Positions 33,488-43,500 of a stretch of DNA of 64,000 nucleotides are shown here, piece by piece. Position 1 is the stretch's first letter. Every line of letters begins with the position of its first letter. The position numbers and the translations under genes were made by a program. Origin of the DNA: an uncultured Eubacterium sp. (lineage in GTDB: Bacteria; Bacillota; Clostridia; Oscillospirales; Acutalibacteraceae); NCBI RefSeq assembly GCF_934525195.1, contig NZ_CAKSZA010000009.1, positions 1 to 64,000 on the forward strand. The letters run 5' to 3'. The notes beneath the pieces were generated by a model. It saw nothing but the letters and a program-made list of their open reading frames with translations, was not told the origin of the DNA and did not search any database.

Positions 33488-35161
33488 TTATCTCATTGAT
33501 TCTTCATAAGCCTTGATCATTTTCTTACTATTGCTACCTGCACGGCTCGTAAGGTTTTGTAGGGTTTTAGTGACTGTTGTTCCGGCTTTCAGATGTATCT
33601 CAAAGCGTGTTATTTCCTCATCGGGATATACCGTAATATCGCTTATATATCGGTCAACAAACGCTCTGTCAATTTCCTCACCGTCAATGTGTTTTTCCGC
33701 CGCTTTCAGTATGGTTTTGATTTCGGCAAGCTCTTTTTTCATCTCTCGCTCGGTTTTTGATGTTTTGTTCAGGGCATTTATTTTTTTCTCAATGTCCTTG
33801 ATTTCTTTATCGCAGTCGGCAGTCATTCGTATGAATTCGCTGTCGTTCATTCTTCCGTCAGCGTTGTATTGCAATAACTTCGCTTTCATTTTTTGCCGTG
33901 TGATAAGTTCTTGATTTAACCTGTTAAGCTCGTCTTTGTTTTCGTTTGTGTCAAGGATTTCGGACACAAGCTTTAACACACACGCCGAGAGTTCCTCAAT
34001 ATGCTGTTGCCCCGATTTGAAAATATCCTCAATAATCGGCTTGATTTCACTTTCGTAAATCGCTCGGCTCGGACAGCTTGACGCACCGTTTTTTATCTTG
34101 CCCGAGCATACCCACTTTGAGATTTTTTCTCCGCCCTTGCTTACTGCGTCCTTGCGATAGTAGGGCATACCGCAGTGCGCACATATCAGTTTACCTGTCA
34201 GCAGGTTTTGATGCACCGTCTTGTGCTGTGCCGTGATTACATCCTGACTTCGCATATACAGCACTTCGTTTGCCTTGTCCCACAATTCCTCGCTGACGAT
34301 TGCCGGTACTGTTTCACCGCTTTCATCTTTATACATAACCCATTCTTCCTCCGGCAAAAACTTTTGCTTTTTGGTGAACAGGTCAGTAATTCGCACTTTG
34401 TTTCCGGCATAGTAGCCCTTGTATTTCGGGTTGCGTATGATGTTGCTCATCGTTGAGTGGGAGAGCATTTTGCCTTTTGAATTTCGTATTCCTTTTTGGT
34501 AAAAATGCTTTTCCATTTGCTTCATACTGAATTTTCCCGTTGCATACATTTCAAACAGTTCTCGCACAAAGTCGGCTTGCGTTTCGTCAATCATCAGCTT
34601 GCCGTCTTTTTTGATGTAGCCGTACATATTGTTCGTGCCGAGTACAGTCCCTTTTTTGATAGCCTGTTGATGACCGAATCGCACACGGGTAGAGATTTTT
34701 CTCGACTCATCTTGTGCCATTGATGACATAATCGTCAGCCTCAGTTCGCTGTCCTCGTCAAGGGTGTTTATGTTGTCATTTTGAAAATACACAGCCACTC
34801 CGCTTGCTAAAAGTTCACGGGTAAAGCGAATACTGTCCAGCGTGTTACGGGCAAATCTCGACACCTCTTTGGTTACAATCAGGTCAAACATTCCTGCCTT
34901 TGCGTCCTCAATCATTTCGTTGAATCGCTCACGCTTTGTTGTCGATACACCCGATATGCCCTCGTCAACATAGCCGTCAACATATTCCCAATTCGGATTT
35001 TTCCTGATGAAATCTGTGTAATATGTTATTTGGTTATCAAGTGAATTTAACTGCACATTAAAATCCGTGCTGACACGAGCGTAAAATGTCACTCGCAGCG
35101 GCAGGTTCATAAAGTTGATATTTTCTTTTCTGATTCTCTCACGAGTTGAATATATATCCAT
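33488..35161 (-). CDS. Large serine recombinase
   Basis: This 557-residue protein has a resolvase/invertase catalytic domain (about 22-170; nucleophile S31 in FYARVST, plus the SLDNQ and SRFARN motifs), a recombinase domain (about 180-300, GYIKKDGKLMIDE... and IIRNPKYKGYY), a zinc ribbon (CAHCGMPYYRKDA...CSGK...SSCPS) and a C-terminal coiled coil. Such enzymes integrate and excise phages and conjugative or mobilisable elements. The ATG at 35161 follows GGAAAGGAG; the frame upstream of it is in the ribosome site. It sits next to the DUF3048 terminator, so the left attachment site is probably between 33413 and 33488. Confidence 0.93.
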   Translation of the reverse strand: MDIYSTRERIRKENINFMNLPLRVTFYARVSTDFNVQLNSLDNQITYYTDFIRKNPNWEYVDGYVDEGISGVSTTKRERFNEMIEDAKAGMFDLIVTKEVSRFARNTLDSIRFTRELLASGVAVYFQNDNINTLDEDSELRLTIMSSMAQDESRKISTRVRFGHQQAIKKGTVLGTNNMYGYIKKDGKLMIDETQADFVRELFEMYATGKFSMKQMEKHFYQKGIRNSKGKMLSHSTMSNIIRNPKYKGYYAGNKVRITDLFTKKQKFLPEEEWVMYKDESGETVPAIVSEELWDKANEVLYMRSQDVITAQHKTVHQNLLTGKLICAHCGMPYYRKDAVSKGGEKISKWVCSGKIKNGASSCPSRAIYESEIKPIIEDIFKSGQQHIEELSACVLKLVSEILDTNENKDELNRLNQELITRQKMKAKLLQYNADGRMNDSEFIRMTADCDKEIKDIEKKINALNKTSKTEREMKKELAEIKTILKAAEKHIDGEEIDRAFVDRYISDITVYPDEEITRFEIHLKAGTTVTKTLQNLTSRAGSNSKKMIKAYEESMR

Positions 35162-35289
35162 ATTTTTACTCCTTTCCAAGCAAACAATATCACAAATAAT
35201 TTCTATTATCCAGCTTTATTTTACAGTATTTCACCCCTGCGTTCATTAGGGGATTGATACCTGTTTTGGTAATGTTTTACAGAGCTTTT

Positions 35290-35529
35290 TCAGTTTATTT
35301 TTCCGTATCTGCGATTGACTTCCACGCTGATTTTTCCCATCAATTTGCGATAGGTTTTGTCGTCAATGGCATTTTGATTCAGCAGCGTATTTGCAAAATG
35401 CTGCATCCAAAGCTCCGTGCTGATTCTCTCATCGGCAATGTTTTGTGTATTGATTTTCGGCTCACTCCCGTTTGATTTTTCAATACTATTATTGCCTGAT
35501 GCTTTAGAATTTATTTCCTTTGCTGCCAT
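35290..35529 (-). CDS. Small SHOCT-like protein next to the recombinase
   Basis: A 79-residue protein whose C-terminal half (ISTELWMQHFANTLLNQNAI, then DDKTYRKLMGKI) resembles the short SHOCT-like segment seen in proteins coded beside serine recombinases of Firmicute elements. The N-terminus is polar and low-complexity. AAAGGAGG lies about 30 bases upstream, too far for the ATG chosen, so the start is uncertain. Confidence 0.6.
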   Translation of the reverse strand: MAAKEINSKASGNNSIEKSNGSEPKINTQNIADERISTELWMQHFANTLLNQNAIDDKTYRKLMGKISVEVNRRYGKIN

Positions 35530-36055
35530 AAGGCAACACGCTAACTATGATTTTATATCTGCCTCCTTTAATTTGATGTACCTTTCATTGTAGATTTGTA
35601 GTTCATATTAACCTCCTATTTTGCTCACAGGCTCGTACAAATCGCCCACAAGCCGTTTTTAGTTTTAGTCCGACGAGTTACTCTATTTTAGAGCGAACTC
35701 GTCAATTTTTGCTCACAGCGTTGCCTGATTTTTCTTAAATAGGTTTATCATACCGCAACGCTCAAGTGAATACGCAAAAGCCTTGATTTTCTGCGAAAAA
35801 CAGCCTTTACTGCATACGAATTTGGAATCATACGCAAAAGTATTACGAATTGAAAAGCCGACAGGCTTTGCCGGACGGCGTTTTCGGGCATTTCAACGCC
35901 CGAAAATCATACCCCTTTATCCTGCTTTAAAATCGACGGCTTGAAATCTGCTCAAAAATTCACTCAAAAGCCATCAATTTTCGTTTCAAAAATCATAAAA
36001 TTTCAAAATCAAAGCCTTTCATATTCTTTGCCGATAAACCCTAAAGCACGGTGCA
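35530..36055. other. Non-coding stretch with palindromes (possible origin or transfer region)
   Basis: No gene is seen. It holds ACGAGTT..CTCTA...TAGAG..AACTCGT (about 35673-35703), the hairpin TTTTCGGGC..GCCCGAAAA (35882-35907), and the short repeat ATACGCAAAAG at about 35772 and 35833. Its position between a small recombinase helper and an initiator-like HTH gene would suit an origin or transfer site, but no defined motif was recognised. Confidence 0.35.
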
Positions 36056-36340
36056 TTAAATCTTGTTGACCGTGTATAGATTGCTCTTTTGCTCGCCGCC
36101 GATAAACCGCTTCGAGATCGTTATGTACCCACCGCTTTCAAGCGAACGCAAAACTTTTCTGCAAGTAGATGCACACATCGAACAGCTTTTCGCAATCATT
36201 GGCACCGACCAAAAACTTTGCCCCGCCGAGTCCTTTGCACGAACAAGAAAAGAATAAACGATAAACTCGTTGGGCGATAACCGTTCATCAAAAATCCTGT
36301 TCGGCAAAAGAAAAAATTGACCGCTGCAATTTTTACGCAT
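36056..36340 (-). CDS. Small helix-turn-helix protein (replication initiator-like/HTH_36 type)
   Basis: This 94-residue protein has FFLLPNRIFDERLSPNEFIV, SFWSVPMIAKSCSMCASTCR and LRSLESGGYITISKRF, a winged-helix layout seen in RepA-N/HTH_36 type proteins of mobile elements. The ATG at 36340 follows GGAAGGAGGG. It may be a truncated initiator or a regulator. Two related 46-bp repeats lie upstream of it. Confidence 0.7.
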   Translation of the reverse strand: MRKNCSGQFFLLPNRIFDERLSPNEFIVYSFLVRAKDSAGQSFWSVPMIAKSCSMCASTCRKVLRSLESGGYITISKRFIGGEQKSNLYTVNKI

Positions 36341-36420
36341 ACGAAACCCTCCTTCCAAATTATTCGAGAGAATATTTTTATAAAGTGAAAACCAAAAAGA
36401 AAAGACACCGTTAAAAAACT

Positions 36421-36466
36421 CCCTCTACTATACGGAGAAAAATCCCCGTTTTGTTCGGGTGTTTTT
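36421..36466. repeat. 46-bp imperfect direct repeat, copy 1
   Basis: It pairs with 36517-36562 (36 of 46 positions identical by eye). Both begin CCCTCTA..ATAC.GAGAAAAA with a short palindrome-like core (CTCTATAATACAGAG in copy 2). These are possible operators or iterons for the HTH protein. Confidence 0.55.
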
Positions 36467-36516
36467 CAAAATTCTTTACACCTTGTTTACATTTAATTTC
36501 ACCATAGAAAAAATGC

Positions 36517-36562
36517 CCCTCTATAATACAGAGAAAAATTCAAGTTTTGTTGATGTGTTTTG
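36517..36562. repeat. 46-bp imperfect direct repeat, copy 2
   Basis: It is spaced 96 bases from copy 1, in the gap between the HTH gene and the methyltransferase terminator. Confidence 0.55.
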
Positions 36563-36573
36563 AGAAAAAATTT

Positions 36574-36608
36574 ATAAAAAATAACCAGCACTTTAAAAAA
36601 TGCTGGTT
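36574..36608 (-). terminator. Terminator of the methyltransferase/HNH operon
   Basis: On the minus strand AACCAGCA / TGCTGGTT is followed by ATTTTTT. Confidence 0.85.
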
Positions 36609-36625
36609 GTGAATAAATAATCCAA

Positions 36626-37417
36626 TTATTGTTTGATCTTCTTAAACACAAAAATATATTCGTGCTTAAACAAATAAAAATCGCTCGCCAATGCTCTATA
36701 ACGCCAAATTGCTTTTTGATTTGCTTTGCCCTTTGTTTCATCAAAATTCTTCACAAGAATTGCTTTCATTTTAAATCCACGCATCATAAATAAATTCATA
36801 CAATAAAAACCAAGTGGTACAATCTCGCTATTTGCGTATTTATCACCGATAACAACTGCACAATATCTGTTTTTTTCAAGATATTGCGATGTGTTGTCAA
36901 TAACTTGTCCGAAAGAATCAAGAAAGCTATTTAATGTTTCGCAATTTGAAAGGTCATTTTTATTGTCACTAAATTTTATAATATCCCAATACGGCGGATG
37001 GTAAATTATAAACTGGACTTTATCAATACCAAACTGCTGTAATTTTTCTCCTATATTTACAGTTCTGCTGTCACCAATAATGATTTTACCTTTTGTATCT
37101 GGATTTTTCTCTTCAAGCAATAATTCCTGAGTGTTTTTAGCAACATCTTCCTGTAATTCTATACCGATTGAATTTCTGCCAAGCCTTTGAGCTTCAATTA
37201 AAGATGTGCCGCCACCGGTAAATGGGTCTAATATCCAATCACCTTTTTTAGTATATCTTCTAAATAACTGATTTGGGATTTGAGGGACAAAATTACCATG
37301 ATAGCTTGCATTATGAACACCGGATTTATCTCTTTTATCAAATATCCAAAGTGAATCAGTAAGAATATCATCGTATTCTTTCCACTTTTTCATATCCAAA
37401 TCGTTATACTTTGCCAT
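36626..37417 (-). CDS. DNA N6/N4 methyltransferase
   Basis: This 263-residue protein has the S-adenosylmethionine site ILDPFTGGGTSLIEAQRLGR (residues 62-81, followed by NSIGIE) and the catalytic motif IIYHPPYWD (HPPY at 140-143, a DPPY/NPPY variant). Motif I precedes motif IV, the reverse of the usual N4/N6-MTase family order. It follows the HNH gene by 11 bases in one operon and is a likely protective methylase for that nuclease. The target base (A or C) cannot be decided by eye. Confidence 0.85.
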   Translation of the reverse strand: MAKYNDLDMKKWKEYDDILTDSLWIFDKRDKSGVHNASYHGNFVPQIPNQLFRRYTKKGDWILDPFTGGGTSLIEAQRLGRNSIGIELQEDVAKNTQELLLEEKNPDTKGKIIIGDSRTVNIGEKLQQFGIDKVQFIIYHPPYWDIIKFSDNKNDLSNCETLNSFLDSFGQVIDNTSQYLEKNRYCAVVIGDKYANSEIVPLGFYCMNLFMMRGFKMKAILVKNFDETKGKANQKAIWRYRALASDFYLFKHEYIFVFKKIKQ

Positions 37418-37428
37418 TGTTTTTATCC

Positions 37429-38055
37429 TTACTTTTCAAATTTCAAATGTTTCCTAAATTCTATAGGATCATACCAAAAGCAACCAACACAACCGTTTTC
37501 TGCTTCGTTATGATTTTCATCACCATAATAAAAAGACATCGGGTATCCTAATTTCTTTGCATCATACCGTTTACCGGTCTTTCTGCATTCTTTGCAAAAT
37601 TGTCTTTTGGCATCATTAGCCGCTTTGCTTAAAGGTTGAAAATCTTCAAATTTTTGTGATGCAGTATTCATAACATCGGCATCATTTTTCCAACCGTTTT
37701 TGTGATCGACTTCAGGTTTAGATGTACCCAAGACTACACAGCGTTGCTTTTGATAATATGCTTTAATATCTGCACGGATAGTTTGACTGCCAATCCATTC
37801 TTCTTTGCCTTTAAATCCGTCAAGTTTAATTCTGTCAACACTGTTTCCGGGAGTAATTGATTTATCGAATTTAACAATATACTTTTTTGCAATAGACGAC
37901 TCTTTTCTGCACCACGATGCTCCGTTTTGAAACATCAAGTCTGCATATTCTCCTACAAATTCTGTTTTTGATATCCAACGACTAAAACCGTTTTCATCCG
38001 GCTGCGCAAGTTTTTCAAACAAATAAGGCTTAGAGCCAACAGCAAATGGTTTCAT
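37429..38055 (-). CDS. HNH-type restriction endonuclease-like protein
   Basis: This 208-residue protein has a treble-clef HNH core: Cys106 in QRCVVLG, the catalytic EVDHKNG (D117-H118), DFQPLSKAANDAK, and zinc-binding pairs CKEC (154-157) and CVGC (189-192). This layout is common in Type II restriction enzymes. It shares an operon with the N6/N4 methyltransferase, and a second (D12) methyltransferase is next door. Two different methylases with one nuclease fits an enzyme with an asymmetric site. The recognition sequence is not deducible. Confidence 0.78.
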   Translation of the reverse strand: MKPFAVGSKPYLFEKLAQPDENGFSRWISKTEFVGEYADLMFQNGASWCRKESSIAKKYIVKFDKSITPGNSVDRIKLDGFKGKEEWIGSQTIRADIKAYYQKQRCVVLGTSKPEVDHKNGWKNDADVMNTASQKFEDFQPLSKAANDAKRQFCKECRKTGKRYDAKKLGYPMSFYYGDENHNEAENGCVGCFWYDPIEFRKHLKFEK

Positions 38056-38094
38056 AATATTTTACCTCTAATTTCAAGATAAAATAATTATAAC

Positions 38095-38130
38095 AGAAAA
38101 ACGGCAACTTCACAATATGCAAAGTTGCCA
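38095..38130 (-). terminator. Terminator of the D12 methyltransferase gene
   Basis: On the minus strand GGCAACTT..AAGTTGCC followed by GTTTTT. It separates the D12 gene from the HNH/methyltransferase pair. Confidence 0.85.
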
Positions 38131-38135
38131 TAGTA

Positions 38136-39137
38136 CTATTTCCTGATTAAACAGTGTAGATATTCTGTTGTTGTATTTGCTTTTATGTTTCTGTTCTTAT
38201 CCGTATCCGCCTTGAATCTGCGATATTCTTGCTCAAACCTTTGATATTCACCATATTTTTCCATTGTATGTTGAATTACATCAAATGGCATTAATCCTTC
38301 GTTATTATAGCTTAAGAATATGTATTTAAAATCAGCTTTTCTTAATACATCATCAAACGCATCAACTACTGTTCTCGGTGAGCAAAATAGGCTTTTTTGA
38401 CTTGAATAATCTCTGAGTCCTGTCTTTCCGTGAAGTTGAGGATCATCATATCTCGCAATAGTTTCAAGCACATGATAATTTGTGCAGTATTGTCGAGCGT
38501 TATATGGAGGATCTAAATATAGAATATCTCCGCCAATAGTTGAAATTATATCTGAAATGTTTTTGTTATATGCCTTGCTTTCTTTATCTCCATCAATAAT
38601 AGGCAATAACTCTAATTGGAATTCTTTTGCAGCAGATTTTTTTACCTTTTTTAGGAAAGCACCATACACTGACGCAGTATTTGCATATTTATCAATCGAG
38701 TTGATTAAACTGGCAAGCAAATAATAATATTGCGACTCGTCTATTTCTCCACATTCTTTTAATTGCTCAAGTTCAATTCTGATTGAGTCACACTTCATTC
38801 CGTTTTCATCAGTAAAATATTGTCTGCCACTGCCTGAGCCTGCACAATAATTTTTATAGATAAAGCCTTCCGTTCCGGCAAGTTGATTTAAAGATTCAGC
38901 TATTTCTGCACTCAATGGTGGGACATTTTCTATATAGTGCTTATTCAATACATAGCTGTAATATTGAATATCATTAGAAATTACTCTGTAGCCTTTTTCT
39001 TTAAATGTTTTTCCTACAACACCGGTTCCTGCAAACAAATCGGCAAATACCTTGCCGTGTGTATTTGATCCTGCAACATCAGCAATAGTAGTTGTTAAAA
39101 AATCAATTAAAGAATATTTTGATCCAATATAATTCAA
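38136..39137 (-). CDS. D12-class DNA adenine-N6 methyltransferase
   Basis: This 333-residue protein has MNYIGSKYSLIDFL, VFADLFAGTGVVGKTFKEKG (motif I, 33-42) and ILYLDPPYNARQY (motif IV, DPPY at 209-212), the standard D12/Dam-like layout. It has its own terminator and starts with TTG preceded by GAGGTGAGG; no in-frame ATG is available in place. It probably methylates adenine in one strand of the site guarded by the neighbouring HNH enzyme. Confidence 0.93.
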   Translation of the reverse strand: MNYIGSKYSLIDFLTTTIADVAGSNTHGKVFADLFAGTGVVGKTFKEKGYRVISNDIQYYSYVLNKHYIENVPPLSAEIAESLNQLAGTEGFIYKNYCAGSGSGRQYFTDENGMKCDSIRIELEQLKECGEIDESQYYYLLASLINSIDKYANTASVYGAFLKKVKKSAAKEFQLELLPIIDGDKESKAYNKNISDIISTIGGDILYLDPPYNARQYCTNYHVLETIARYDDPQLHGKTGLRDYSSQKSLFCSPRTVVDAFDDVLRKADFKYIFLSYNNEGLMPFDVIQHTMEKYGEYQRFEQEYRRFKADTDKNRNIKANTTTEYLHCLIRK

Positions 39138-39191
39138 GTCCTCACCTCATTTCTTACATACTATACCATAGTTTAGCCAATATATCCAGTG

Positions 39192-40346
39192 TTAAAATAC
39201 CTTTTTGAAGTAAATATTATCATCATCTGTTTTGTAAGTTATTAATGAAGTGGGATTAACTTTGAAATTTCTAGTATTTGTCCAAAATAGCGTTTCACAG
39301 TGTTCCCTAAATGACTGTAATGCTTGTAGAGTTTTGAATTCTTTTGTGATAATTACAGGATTAATTTTAACTGTTTTTCTTGGAAATGTTGGAAGGATGT
39401 AGTTGCGCATCCACTCAATGTACCAGGAAATTTGATTGTCAATAATTTCGTTATATGCTTCAACACATTTTAGTTCGATAATATTTATTGTTACCGAATT
39501 TTCTGTTATTTGCATAGTAGCAACATCAATTCGTTGCATTCCTACACCGCAAGCAACTTCATTGCCAATCCAAAGATCATCAATGTCTTCAAGTAAAATA
39601 GATTTTAATGGTTCTTTATCAATGTTTTGAACAATATATGCCTGTAAATGTGATTCGCATTTATTATTTTTTCTGTCTTTATATAGTAATCTTGGTAAAA
39701 TGTCTAATTCGTTTCTTTGCCCTGTATATATTTTTTTGACATCACTAGCAATAATTTCATTGTTTTCAAATGAGAAAAAATTAGATTCTAAACATTTATT
39801 GTTATTCTTCGCTGATAATAATATTTCTAATCTTCGTGATTCATTGTCAGTTATCATTGTGCAACCGCGATTGCCCTTTAATTTTCTGTATATTAAGCTC
39901 CAGCACATATCACTTGGATGCTGTACACAGACTAAACTGTCGAGTGCCTCGTGTTCAGATATCCCTTTTGCATAAACTTTATGTGGCCTTATCAAAACTC
40001 TAAAGTTTAATGATTTTCCTAATTCTTCAGTTAAATAATGATTTGAGTTTGGTTGATAGAATGCTTCGCTTGCTGCTTCAAATACACCAAAAAACATTCC
40101 GGGCTTATCATTGTGAGCTTGTAAATAAAAGATTATTTTATCTCCTACTCTAATTCTAGAAACATCTGCTATCATCGCAACCAAATTTCTTTCAGCTGAT
40201 GAGGTAATACCTTCTGTTTTTCTTCTTGGATTTATGTATTGAGTATCAAGTAAAAATGGCGCATCTTTCGATGAACCCGTTCCAGCAAACAAGTATTCAA
40301 GATGAATTTTCATTGTTTGTTCATTTACAATAAATACGTGAGTCAT
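39192..40346 (-). CDS. EVE-like/PUA-like domain fused to a PD-(D/E)XK nuclease
   Basis: In this 384-residue protein the N-terminal half (about 1-165) looks like an EVE/PUA-type base-reading domain (RIRVGDKIIFYL at 64-75, GMFFGVFEAASEAFYQ, and ending near KLKGNRGCTMI). The C-terminal part has a nuclease core: GVGMQRIDVA with D274, IIELKC with E291-x-K293, and an upstream Glu in ESHLQAYI near 231. EVE domains read modified bases such as methylcytosine and are often fused to nucleases. It starts 205 bases from the divergent SEC-C gene. The ATG at 40346 has AGAGGGTG upstream. Known function is not established for this protein. Confidence 0.75.
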   Translation of the reverse strand: MTHVFIVNEQTMKIHLEYLFAGTGSSKDAPFLLDTQYINPRRKTEGITSSAERNLVAMIADVSRIRVGDKIIFYLQAHNDKPGMFFGVFEAASEAFYQPNSNHYLTEELGKSLNFRVLIRPHKVYAKGISEHEALDSLVCVQHPSDMCWSLIYRKLKGNRGCTMITDNESRRLEILLSAKNNNKCLESNFFSFENNEIIASDVKKIYTGQRNELDILPRLLYKDRKNNKCESHLQAYIVQNIDKEPLKSILLEDIDDLWIGNEVACGVGMQRIDVATMQITENSVTINIIELKCVEAYNEIIDNQISWYIEWMRNYILPTFPRKTVKINPVIITKEFKTLQALQSFREHCETLFWTNTRNFKVNPTSLITYKTDDDNIYFKKVF

Positions 40347-40551
40347 ACGACACCCTCTATTAAAAATCAATTTAAATTTTTTGTAGTTTTTAAGTTTATT
40401 TACAAGATAATAGTAACAGAAATAATGCTTTTATTCAAGTTGTTGTTAATGTATCTGTCAATATTTACAATTATATATGCTGTTTGTTATTGCTTTTAAG
40501 GTATAATGCGTTATAATTGATTTAAAAATAATATAGACAGGTATTTAAAAT

Positions 40552-43500
40552 ATGAAAATTGGTAGAAATGATTTATGCCCATGTGGAAGTGGAAAAAAGT
40601 ATAAGAAATGTTGTTTGTACAAAAAGCATCAAAACAATTTGCTTTTTGATTATGAATTCTTGAATAACTGTACATCAAATTTCGATTATATTACGCCGAT
40701 TGCATTTAACATATATAACGAAATAAAAGAATACCGATTTGAAGATGCCGTTGTGGCTATCTTTTGTCTTAATCTTTGGAGAAGAAACCGTTCAGCACTA
40801 GCTCAAAGTTTATCGTTGAATTTAGCATTGACAATGCCTGGAAAATTTGGAAATAAAAGAATTGAAAATTATGCTGATTTCGAAAATTTCTATAATCAAA
40901 TTGCACCTTTTACTCAAATCACACATCGAGAGGATTATACTATTGATGATTTTGGTGAGGTGTTTATTAATCATAGAAACAAAACATATCCTATTATTAC
41001 AGGAACTGGACATTTGCAAGTGTATGCAGCAATGCGATATATGCAGACACTTTCTCACTTAACTAATCACGATGATGAACTAAGCGTTCTATTAGAATAC
41101 AATGAATTAATTATTTCAAATACTGAAAGCGAAAATTTAGAAAATTTTGAACAAAATATAGTGTTCGATTTACCTACGGAAGATTTTTGGATTAGTGTCA
41201 ATGGGTTGTTTGAAAATCAGATGTTTATAAACCAAATTCAAGCAGTTTCAAGTATTATGGGATATCAAAATTCTCCAATAGAATATAGGCATTTTGTTAA
41301 AAGAAATTTAAAATTTTATCCGTTATATAATTGTTCTTTGCTAGTTGATTACTATAAAATACTTTTAAACAATTCGGATCACAATATAATAAAAAAGCAT
41401 GTAACTTATACTATACATTCTATTGTCGAAAACTCTTATAATTTTTCGAACGATAAACAGAATGGAGCCTTAATTAATCCTGTTTTAATTGATAAAACTA
41501 CTAATGAGAAATTAGTTGATAAAGGTGTATTGTTCGCTGGTCTAAATAAAGAAAATATCCTTATTGTTATTGACAATGATATTTTTGATGATAATAAAGA
41601 TGTTGATGCAATATTAAATAAATTTTTAGAATGTTCAAATAGAGAATTGTTGCTTGCCGAAGGTTATCCAAGAAAAGAAAACAATGGCACAATATGTGTC
41701 AATTTAGATGCAAAAAATAAAATAACTTTTATGATAGTAAATTCATATACGGATATTTCATCAAACTATTATATGCTTGGAGAAAGTGAAAGAAGGCCTA
41801 TATATAATTCCTTAGATTTGTTGTATATGATAGGCTTTTCAGATGATTTTGGGGAACTAATTGAGTTTTTGAATTATCATGAAAATCAAACAGCTATGAT
41901 TTGCTCATTTGGTAGTATGTGTAATTTGTTTTTTGCTTGGAAAAACGCTAACAGAAATATTTTTTCTGGTGCAATTGAATTTAATAATTTATCTCTAGAT
42001 TATAATGAGGCAGAAGGATATACATATCAATACTTTAAAGAGATCTTAAGCGATTTCCCAAAGAATGACAATAGTTTATTTATCGACCCTTTAAATTGGA
42101 AAGCTGAAAAGGTTGATTTGGGTTTCACCAGAATCTATCACAAAGGATGCATTGGTTTTGGTGGAGAGGTTAAGAAATTATCACCTGAATTATATGTTTT
42201 TGTTGCAAAAAATGTTGCTCATTTTTGTGATGATGATTTTTCTCAGTCTGCACACACAGCATTGAACACATCTGATGAATTAATTCAAAGATTAATGCTT
42301 CGTTATAGGGAACATTTATCTAATTTTTCTGTTTTGAGGAATAAAACACTACAATTGTTATTTATTCCTTTAACCTATGCAAAAAAGAAATTTGGAAATA
42401 AATTTTTAAATGATCCTAACAGAACTATAGTTTATAGCGATGAATATATTCAAGCAGGATGTGTAATATTACGCTATAGTTATGATTCAGAAATCCTTTT
42501 GAATACTATTCAAAACGCTAGCAATCGTTACTCCGAAAATACATTTTTTGTAGAATTATTAACTCCTTTAAAAAAGTACGATTTAAAGAAGTTTGATTTA
42601 TTTGAAAAAACGGTCTATGCCGATAACTATAAAAAAAAGACAGTTGGCGTTTTTCAAGTTGAACAAGAATACTATTTTTCAGATTTTTCTATTGATATAA
42701 CAGTTTCAGATATTAGTTATGCAAAGGTTAGAAAAGAAATTGCCAAAATCTGTTTTTCAGCAGGTGTTCTTCCAGGAAAATATCATGGAAAAGAAGCTAC
42801 CAAAACAATTAGAACCATGCAAAATACGGCTGTTCAAGTATTTGAGAAATATATTTCTTTATATGACAAAGAAGAATTAAATAAACGAATATTAGATTAT
42901 TATGCTATTCAACAAAATGGTGTTATTGTAAATTATAAAAGGTATTTAGGATTTAAGGATTTAGATGCTTCTGTTCAAGAAGAATTTGAACATAAGACAA
43001 GAAATATAAGAGAAGAATATAGAAGAAATGCCGATACAGCAAAATATTTTCTTGAATCAAATTTGGTCGTTGAAAGATGCGACGCCTTAAAAAAATGTTC
43101 AAAAGAAGATTTTGAATATTTAATTGGGTTTGCAAATTGGCTTGTTGTGTTGCAAGATAATGCGGACACTTGTTATTATACAGATTTTGATTTATATATT
43201 GAAGTTGATTCTGAATATAAAATAGATACAGTTTTTGAAGATGACTCAAGGAAAATATATGACGATATTTTATTAAGAAAGTATAATACAAATGATTATC
43301 ATATAAAAAATGATGATGAAGATGCTGAATTCTTTAGAGAAGCTATTCAACAATTTAAAAATGATACAGGAATTGATTTTCAATTACTAATTCTTCTTTT
43401 GGAATATATACAATTGGGACTAATTGAGGACAATGTAGCAACAGAAATATATACAAATGTTTTTTCTGTTGAAAAAAGTGCATTGATAGAAGCATTTAAT

